This document shows, piece by piece, positions 14,578 through 19,389 of a stretch of 19,389 nucleotides of DNA. Source of the DNA: Candidatus Fermentibacterota bacterium (GTDB lineage: Bacteria; Fermentibacterota; Fermentibacteria; Fermentibacterales; Fermentibacteraceae); the NCBI GenBank assembly GCA_012523605.1, contig JAAYTY010000046.1, positions 1 through 19,389 on the forward strand, in the 5' to 3' direction. Positions within the stretch are counted from its first letter, which is position 1; each line of letters begins with the position of its first letter. The notes below the pieces were generated by a model. That model saw only the letters and a list, made by a program, of their open reading frames with translations, did not search any database and had not been told where the DNA came from. A program made the position numbers and the translations under genes.

Positions 14578-15704
14578 GCGACCTCTCCTCCGCAACGCTG
14601 TTCTACCGCCTGATGGACGGCCTCCCGAGGATGACCCCGGAGCTCGAGGCATCCCTCCTCGAAGACCTCCAGTACGCCCGCATGTCCATCGTGAAGGCGC
14701 TCTGGGAGACCCGTCAGACAAGGGCGGAGCTCCTGGCCGGACTGCGGGCCGTCGCCGGCGGGGAGCCCGCCGCCGGCGAACTGATCGACGAGCGATACTG
14801 GACCCTGGAGAACGGCATCCTGCCTCGTGACAGGAGGTCCGGACTGGATGCCGCGATCGCCGAACTGGAAGCCTGCGGCCCGAACAGGAGGACGATGGCG
14901 GCTGTAAGGCTCCGCTGGGGGCGTATCGAGGCCCTGGCCGCCGCCCGCGCGTCCGGCCCGGGATCGCTGAGAGATGCGCTGGACCTCCACAGGTCTGTCC
15001 TGGAGAGGATAGTCGAGGCGAACCTGAGGCTGGCCGTCAGGTTCGCAAGGCGCCACTGCACGATGTCGGCGCTCGAGGAGATGGACTTGGTCCAGGCGGG
15101 CTGCGAGGGGCTGATGTCGGCCGTCAGGAGGTTCGACCCTCAGCGGGGCTACAGGTTCTCCACCTATTCGGTATGGTGGATACGGCATTCCATCTCGAGA
15201 GCCCTTCTGGATGGAGGCAGGCTTCTCCGGATGCCCAGGGACTCGATCCAGAAGCTCTCCGCGATGCGGAGGGCCGAGGCGGAGCTCTTCGAGAGACTCG
15301 GAAGGCCTCCTGCGCGCGACGAGCTGGCCGGGAGGCTCGGGATGAACGTGGAAGACCTCGAAACCCTGATCGGGATCGAATCGGCCTACGTCGAGATGGA
15401 CGCGGAGAGCGGTCCGTGCCCGGACGCCTCCTCCGTGCAGGATCGAAGACCCTTTCCCTCCCCCGAGTCCGAGGCGCAGGAGGAATACCGTAGAGAAGCG
15501 GTGCACAGGGCTCTCGAAGTGCTGAACCCGCGCGAGAGGACGACTATCGAGCTCAGGTTCGGACTGGGATCGGAGCCGCCCCGTTCCCTGGCCGAGATAG
15601 GAAGGATGTTGGGCGTCACGTCCGAGAGGGTTCGTCAGATCGAGATCGGTGCGTTCCGCAAGCTCAGGATCAGGCTCCTTCTGGAGCCGGGGTGCGCAGT
15701 GTGA
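14574..15704 (+). CDS. rpoD: RpoD-like sigma-70 family RNA polymerase sigma factor
   Basis: 376 residues. It directs RNA polymerase to promoters. No acidic region 1.1. Region 1.2-like segment at about 8-35, followed by a 100-residue non-conserved stretch as in primary sigmas. Region 2 covers about 146-222: E-A-N-L-R-L-A, D-L-V-Q-A-G, G-Y-R-F-S-T-Y, then W-W-I-R-H-S-I-S. Region 3 is about 222-268 (G-R-P-P-A-R-D-E-L-A). Region 4 is about 312-366, with N-P-R-E-R, E-L-R-F-G-L-G and the helix-turn-helix S-L-A-E-I-G ... V-T-S-E-R-V-R-Q-I-E. The melting aromatics (F196, Y198, W201, W202) are intact. Positions matching E. coli Gln437 and Thr440, which read the -10 upstream edge, are His205 and Ser208, and the usual R-I-P-V-H-M is R-M-P-R-D-S. 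Placement after dnaG argues for the primary sigma; the divergent residues leave an alternative sigma possible. GTG start overlaps the dnaG stop. Confidence 0.85.
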   Translation: MSDLSSATLFYRLMDGLPRMTPELEASLLEDLQYARMSIVKALWETRQTRAELLAGLRAVAGGEPAAGELIDERYWTLENGILPRDRRSGLDAAIAELEACGPNRRTMAAVRLRWGRIEALAAARASGPGSLRDALDLHRSVLERIVEANLRLAVRFARRHCTMSALEEMDLVQAGCEGLMSAVRRFDPQRGYRFSTYSVWWIRHSISRALLDGGRLLRMPRDSIQKLSAMRRAEAELFERLGRPPARDELAGRLGMNVEDLETLIGIESAYVEMDAESGPCPDASSVQDRRPFPSPESEAQEEYRREAVHRALEVLNPRERTTIELRFGLGSEPPRSLAEIGRMLGVTSERVRQIEIGAFRKLRIRLLLEPGCAV

Positions 15705-16528
15705 GCTTCCTGCGGTGCGCTCTCGCCTTCGCGGCCATCGCCTCGGTCGGCTGCGCCGACCGAGCTCCGGCCGCCGGGGATGACAGGCTGGTCGTGTTCG
15801 GACCCTCGCTGGCCCAGCTCATGTACCACGGCGGGCTCGGCGACAGGATCGTGGGGCTGGACAGGTACAGCACGCCAGGAGGGGGTTTCCCCCGGCCCGC
15901 CGATGTCGGCGGATACCTCGATCCCTCCCTCGATGTCGTCGCCTCGCTGGAGCCGACCTCCATACATGCGGTCGGCTACAGCAGGGAGCTCGCGTCCCTG
16001 GCCTCGTCCCTCGGGATACCTCTCTACACATACAGCTTCGACAGACTGGAAGACGTCTTCGCGGCCATGGACTCGATCGACTCCAGGTACGGAACGGACC
16101 TGTCGGGGCTGCGGGAGTACACGGAGACCGTCCTTGACTCGATAGGAGCCCTCACGGGCTCCGACACCCCGTCGCTTATCCTTGTCGTCTGGCACGATCC
16201 GGGCTCCGGCAGCATGACGATCGCCGGAGGGAAGACCTTCCTGGGCGACATGGCGGCGCGGATGGGCATGGAACTGCTGGCGCCCCCCGCCGGCACATAT
16301 CCGTCCGTCTCGGTGGAGGGTGTCCTGGAGCTGTCGCCTGACCATATAGTGATGTTCCTGCCCCAGTCGGCCGGGGACAGCCTGAGGGTGACGGAGGAGG
16401 AGACGGCCTTCTGGGAGTCGTTCGGGTATCCGCGGGAAAGAGTGCACTGCGCGTTCGGAAGGGATCTGCTGGTCCCCGGTGCCTCGATAGCCTCGACGGC
16501 GAGGAGGATCGCTTCCTGCATTCTCTAG
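15692..16528 (+). CDS. BtuF/FecB-type periplasmic substrate-binding (lipo)protein of an ABC importer
   Basis: 278 residues from GTG 15692, or 275 from GTG 15701, which forms a GTGA overlap with the sigma stop like its neighbours. The GGAG at 15683-15686 suits 15692 better (5 nt), so the start is open. The N terminus is a signal sequence ending S-V-G-C-A-D; with Cys18 (275-residue numbering) as a possible lipid site, although the -3 residue is Ser rather than Leu. The rest fits a class III (helical backbone) binding protein for cobalamin or iron chelates: V-F-G-P-S-L-A-Q-L-M start, D-V-G-G-Y-L-D-P-S-L-D-V-V at 68-80, A-G-G-K-T-F-L-G-D-M, and S-V-E-G-V-L-E-L-S-P-D near 204-214, where Glu206 corresponds to a Glu that docks on the permease arginines in BtuF. 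Substrate not determinable. First gene of a three-gene importer. Confidence 0.85.
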   Translation: MRSVSFLRCALAFAAIASVGCADRAPAAGDDRLVVFGPSLAQLMYHGGLGDRIVGLDRYSTPGGGFPRPADVGGYLDPSLDVVASLEPTSIHAVGYSRELASLASSLGIPLYTYSFDRLEDVFAAMDSIDSRYGTDLSGLREYTETVLDSIGALTGSDTPSLILVVWHDPGSGSMTIAGGKTFLGDMAARMGMELLAPPAGTYPSVSVEGVLELSPDHIVMFLPQSAGDSLRVTEEETAFWESFGYPRERVHCAFGRDLLVPGASIASTARRIASCIL

Positions 16529-16539
16529 AGCTCGATTCC

Positions 16540-17301
16540 GTGTCCGTGCGGTACGGCGGCTCGCCGCCCGTCCTGGAGGGTCTCACCTTCGGCCTGGACA
16601 GGGGGGAGGTCTGCGCGATGATCGGCCCGAACGGCGCCGGCAAGAGCACCCTGCTGAGGGGAATGCTGGATATAGGTCCTGTGGTGGAGGGCTCCATTTC
16701 GGTGTGCGGAAGGGACTCGAGAGGGCTCTCTAGGCTGGAGAGGGCCCGTCTCATGTCGTTCCTGCCCCAGGAGTACAACCACTCCTCCAGGCTGACCGCT
16801 TTGGAGATCGTCCTGCTCGGCAGGCATCCGCACAGAGCAGCATGGGAGGGCGATTCCAGGGAGGATTTGGACACAGCCGTGGAGGCGATGGTCCTGGCAG
16901 GAGTGGAGCACGTCCGCGGGCGGGCTTTCTGCGAGCTGTCCGGCGGCGAGAGGCGGCTGGTGATGCTCGCCTCGGCCATCGCCCAGCAGCCCTCCGTGCT
17001 CCTGCTGGACGAACCCGGTTCTTCGCTAGACTTCAGACATCAGGCCGATCTGTGGAATCTCCTTCATTCCCTCGGTTCGAGAGGGGTAACCGTTCTTGCC
17101 AGCACTCACGAGCTGAACACCGCGCTCCGCTTCGTCGACAAGGTGCTCGTGATCTCGGCAGGAGGGATGGCCGCGTTCGGCGCACCCGACGAGGTCTGCA
17201 CGCCGGAGCTTCTCGGATGTGTCTTCGGCATTCCTCTGGACGTTGCGAGAAGCCCCGATGGAGGCTGGTCCGTGCATCCCTCCGTGGAGGCCGGACGATG
17301 A
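16540..17301 (+). CDS. BtuD/FecE-type ABC importer ATPase
   Basis: 253 residues from the GTG at 16540. ATPase of the importer. Walker A G-P-N-G-A-G-K-S-T (about 29-37), Q-loop F-L-P-Q-E, signature L-S-G-G-E-R-R, Walker B V-L-L-L-D-E-P, D-loop S-S-L-D and switch T-H-E are all present, in the usual order for cobalamin/iron-chelate importers. The start is doubtful. The reading frame continues upstream as L-H-S-L-E-L-D-S, which completes the first beta strand expected of the family. No ATG, GTG or TTG lies close upstream, but a CTG at 16516 sits 8 nt after GAGGAGG (16501-16507). With that start the protein has 261 residues and overlaps the binding-protein gene by 13 bp. The stop overlaps the permease start (ATGA). 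Confidence 0.93.
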   Translation: MSVRYGGSPPVLEGLTFGLDRGEVCAMIGPNGAGKSTLLRGMLDIGPVVEGSISVCGRDSRGLSRLERARLMSFLPQEYNHSSRLTALEIVLLGRHPHRAAWEGDSREDLDTAVEAMVLAGVEHVRGRAFCELSGGERRLVMLASAIAQQPSVLLLDEPGSSLDFRHQADLWNLLHSLGSRGVTVLASTHELNTALRFVDKVLVISAGGMAAFGAPDEVCTPELLGCVFGIPLDVARSPDGGWSVHPSVEAGR

Positions 17302-18251
17302 TCCCCGGCGGGAAGAGGCTGGTCTGGCCGGCCCTTCTTGTCCTCCTGGCCGCGGGGATAGCCTTGTCGCTCTCCGTGGGACCCGTCAGGAACGCCGATG
17401 CGTGGATAATCCTCAGGCTGAGGCTTCCGAGAGCGGCGCTCGCCGTGCTCGCCGGGGGTTCGCTCGCAGTTTCGGGATGCGTTCTGCAGGCCCTGCTCCG
17501 CAACGAGCTCGCGACGCCCTACACCCTCGGCATATCGGCGGGTGCGGGCCTCGCGGCCGGCTCCCTGATAATCTTCCACCCGGCCGTGCCCATCATCCTG
17601 TCCGTGTCGGCCGGATTCGGGGGCGCGCTGGCGGCGGCATTCGCGGTATGGCTCATCTCGCGGAGCGGAGGCGGAGGTGACGCTGCCAGGATCCTCCTCG
17701 CCGGGGCGACGGTGAACCTGATGGGCGCTTCCGTTCTGCTCCTCTTCGAGTACTTCAGCCCGGCCTCCAGGCTGGTCGAGATAGTGAGATGGATGATGGG
17801 CGACCTTTCGGCCGTGGACTCGACAGTTCCGCTCTTCATTCTTCCGTTCGCGCTGATCGGCGCCTCGATCGTCGCCTTCAGGACGGGAACGCTCAATCAG
17901 CTTGCCATGGGCTCGGATCTCGCCTCGGCGAGAGGGGTCCGGGTGGGGTTCGAGAGGAACGTCCTCATTCTGGCCTCGAGCCTGCTGGCCGGGGCCACGG
18001 TGGGGGCCGTCGGGCCGGTGGGATTCGTGGGGCTGATAGTCCCCCACGCGATGAGGAGGCTGTCGGGATCGGACTACAGGACGCTGGTGCCGGCCTCGGC
18101 CGTGGGGGGGATGGTTCTGCTCCTCTTCGCGGACGTGGTGTCGAGAATCGTCGCGAGCCCGGCCGAAATACCCATAGGCATAGTCATGGCCCTTGCCGGC
18201 GGACCCTTCTTCCTCTTCCTGCTGTACAGGGACAGGCGGATGGAGGAATAG
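17298..18251 (+). CDS. BtuC/FecCD-type ABC importer permease
   Basis: 317 residues, strongly hydrophobic with about nine to ten membrane helices. It forms the homodimeric membrane channel of the importer. Family marks: R-L-P-R at 42-45, whose two arginines receive the binding-protein glutamates in BtuC; G-C-V-L-Q-A-L-L-R-N-E-L-A-T-P; L-G-I-S-A-G-A-G; G-P-V-G-F-V-G-L-I-V-P-H; and the C-terminal E-I-P-I-G-I-V-M-A-L-A-G-G-P-F-F. The ATG at 17298 overlaps the ATPase stop, with GGAGG seven bases upstream; the frame is open to 16842 but that part is a shadow of the ATPase gene. A single permease gene is consistent with a BtuC- or FhuB-like homodimer. No substrate-specific neighbour (cobalamin synthesis, siderophore or TonB receptor gene) is visible. 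Confidence 0.93.
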   Translation: MIPGGKRLVWPALLVLLAAGIALSLSVGPVRNADAWIILRLRLPRAALAVLAGGSLAVSGCVLQALLRNELATPYTLGISAGAGLAAGSLIIFHPAVPIILSVSAGFGGALAAAFAVWLISRSGGGGDAARILLAGATVNLMGASVLLLFEYFSPASRLVEIVRWMMGDLSAVDSTVPLFILPFALIGASIVAFRTGTLNQLAMGSDLASARGVRVGFERNVLILASSLLAGATVGAVGPVGFVGLIVPHAMRRLSGSDYRTLVPASAVGGMVLLLFADVVSRIVASPAEIPIGIVMALAGGPFFLFLLYRDRRMEE

Positions 18252-18274
18252 CCGCCGCCGCGCCCTGCGCGGGC
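18252..18274. terminator. Convergent junction with short GC hairpin, possible bidirectional terminator
   Basis: Only 23 bp separate the two convergent stop codons. They can fold as CGCGC-CCT-GCGCG (18259-18271) or GCCC-TGCGC-GGGC (18262-18274). There is no T-run on either side, so this is not a standard intrinsic terminator; termination may depend on Rho or on transcript collision. Confidence 0.25.
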
Positions 18275-19389
18275 CTAGTAACCAGCAGGCATCCTGACCG
18301 GACGCTCGTTCCTCAGGGAATCCATCGCCGCCGCGTATTCGTCGCGAAGATCCTCGACCTCGGAGCGGCGTCTCAGCAGGGAGAGGAAGTCGCGGATCAG
18401 ACCGAAGCTGTGCGCGGCCTGTGTGTCCAGATACACGGGTGACAGCACCGCGGGGTCTCCGGGCATGGGCAGCGGATTCCTCACCGTCACCTCGGCCACC
18501 ACCGCCGAAGTGCCCGTTCTGTAGGGGCCCATCGGGGTCATCAGAGGCGCAACGAGGGCATCCAGCGCGAAATCGAGATTGCAGAGGATGCCTCCGTAGG
18601 CGTCGGGGTCGTCCATCGCGGCCTGCCTGACGGAGGATACCGTGAACTCCGGGGTGGACTGCACGGGCAGAGATTCGATCTCGGCATAGGCGCCCAGAGT
18701 CAGCCCGAGCTCCCTCATCCTGGCGATCTCCCGTCCTGCGACAGCGAGCGAGGACTCGGCCTGTATAGCCGAGTAGGCGGTGATGAGCAGGGTTCCGGTC
18801 GTCGCCGCCTCCTCGTAGGACATCGTGATGCTCTCGGTGCTGCCGTCGAGCTTCTTCGCCGCTATCAGCGCGGGGTAGCCCCCCTGGAAGGAGGGCGCGA
18901 AGAACACGGGTCCTATGGAGTCCGTCCATGCGGTATCCAGCGCAAACGCGACCATGGCGGGCGGGAGCCCTGCGTTGAGGGGGGAGTTCTCCTCGATCCT
19001 GATAGTGCCCCAGTCCGCGATGGTCAGGGAGTCGCTCCAGGGGATCTCTCCGGAAAGCAGGTCGGCCAGGTGGTCCTCGACCGCGTATTGTGTCCGTCTG
19101 AGAGCTTCGATGCCTGGCAGGACCGCCGTCTCCCAGTGGGCTATGCTGACAGTGTCGAGCGAATTCGTTCCATCCGAGGACGGGTCCACGGACAGCACCG
19201 ATACGACATGGCAGGCCTGCAGATAGCCGCCCCGCAGAGAGGGCGAGACGAACGGCCTGGTCATCTCGCCCACCGCGGGCAGGGTGTCGGCCATGGTGAA
19301 GAGGAGGAAGTTCTCCCTCGTCAGGACGACGGTGTCCGGCGGTGAGACCCTGTTGAAGGCCAGAGAATCCACCGTGGACATCGCTCTCC
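18275..19389 (-). CDS. Exported-type protein with two parvulin (SurA/PpiD)-like segments, probably 5'-truncated by the window
   Basis: The frame is open to the right edge. The first in-frame ATG is at 19381 (368 residues to the stop), but it has no signal peptide and the nearest purines (GGAGAG) are too close to it, so it is probably internal to a longer protein. Two segments, about residues 25-60 and 143-178, share the pattern hydrophobic-x-F-x-x-x-D-T, then [VI]-G-x-[MV], then P-S-[LF]-[RQ]-G-G-Y followed by a hydrophobic strand. This recalls the end of a parvulin domain (G-E-x-S-x-P-x-x-x-x-x-G-Y-H-I-I). The following 190 residues are helical and acidic with no recognised motif, ending in a charged helix (R-R-R-S-E-V-E-D-L-R-D-E-Y). 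Inferred: a periplasmic folding factor or degenerate peptidyl-prolyl isomerase. The parvulin match is weak and the function unproven. Confidence 0.6.
   Translation of the reverse strand, partial: RAMSTVDSLAFNRVSPPDTVVLTRENFLLFTMADTLPAVGEMTRPFVSPSLRGGYLQACHVVSVLSVDPSSDGTNSLDTVSIAHWETAVLPGIEALRRTQYAVEDHLADLLSGEIPWSDSLTIADWGTIRIEENSPLNAGLPPAMVAFALDTAWTDSIGPVFFAPSFQGGYPALIAAKKLDGSTESITMSYEEAATTGTLLITAYSAIQAESSLAVAGREIARMRELGLTLGAYAEIESLPVQSTPEFTVSSVRQAAMDDPDAYGGILCNLDFALDALVAPLMTPMGPYRTGTSAVVAEVTVRNPLPMPGDPAVLSPVYLDTQAAHSFGLIRDFLSLLRRRSEVEDLRDEYAAAMDSLRNERPVRMPAGY

Noticed and set aside
15661..15710. Cobalamin riboswitch before the BtuF-like gene
   Set aside because: There is no untranslated space: the gene overlaps the sigma stop codon, and no B12-box-like sequence is seen.
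17106..18929. A 607-codon minus-strand open frame across the importer permease and the convergent junction
   Set aside because: Arg/Gly/His-rich shadow, crosses the ends of two real genes and has no family motif.
1..19389. CRISPR arrays, tRNA/rRNA genes, insertion sequences, integrases, attachment repeats, defence genes
   Set aside because: Looked for on both strands by eye; no direct-repeat array, tRNA-like cloverleaf, transposase or integrase motif, or defence-type protein was found.

Overview
The window is 19.4 kb of GC-rich, gene-dense bacterial chromosome. It holds 16 protein genes and no RNA gene, mobile element, CRISPR array or long repeat that I could see. Two lipobox-type precursors, signal-peptide proteins and a parvulin-like protein suggest an organism with an elaborate cell envelope. 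Arginine is very often AGG although the DNA is GC-rich. Housekeeping proteins (DnaK, DnaJ, DnaG, NadC, CoaX) are canonical but not close to any model genus. My best guess is an uncultured lineage around the FCB/Fermentibacteria-Eisenbacteria type of candidate phyla; this is an inference from style, not a demonstrated placement.

Layout. (1) 12-794, minus strand: an envelope lipoprotein. (2) 792-962: a divergent promoter region with a sigma70-like promoter in each direction. (3) 963-6716, plus strand: a GGDEF protein, a YtcJ-type amidohydrolase, and a tightly coupled cofactor/salvage cluster nadC-coaX-coaC-mtnA in which every junction is a 4-base GTGA or ATGA overlap. (4) A near-consensus promoter lies inside the last codons of mtnA and starts the next unit. 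(5) 6738-10522: a secreted beta-propeller-like protein, then dnaK and dnaJ. (6) 10541-15704: mutS2, dnaG and an RpoD-like sigma factor, a macromolecular-synthesis block. (7) 15692-18251: a BtuF/BtuD/BtuC-type ABC importer whose first gene overlaps the sigma stop codon. (8) 18275 to the right edge, minus strand: an exported-looking protein with two parvulin-like segments, convergent with the importer and probably cut by the window edge.

From 963 to 18251 all genes point the same way and the largest gap is 80 bp, so transcription could be nearly continuous. The internal promoter at 6675-6703 probably splits it into two long units. The second unit would tie protein folding (DnaK/DnaJ), ribosome/recombination surveillance (MutS2), replication priming (DnaG), the sigma factor and a metal-chelate or cobalamin-type importer to one transcript headed by a secreted protein. 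hrcA and grpE, the usual partners of dnaK, are absent here, as is the CoaB half of the usual CoaBC fusion.

I found no clearly new defence, mobile or biosynthetic system. The points most worth checking are the promoter embedded in mtnA, the altered DNA-reading residues of the sigma factor, the stand-alone CoaC, the possible CTG start of the ABC ATPase, and the GGDEF protein with no I-site and an unrecognised C-terminal domain.
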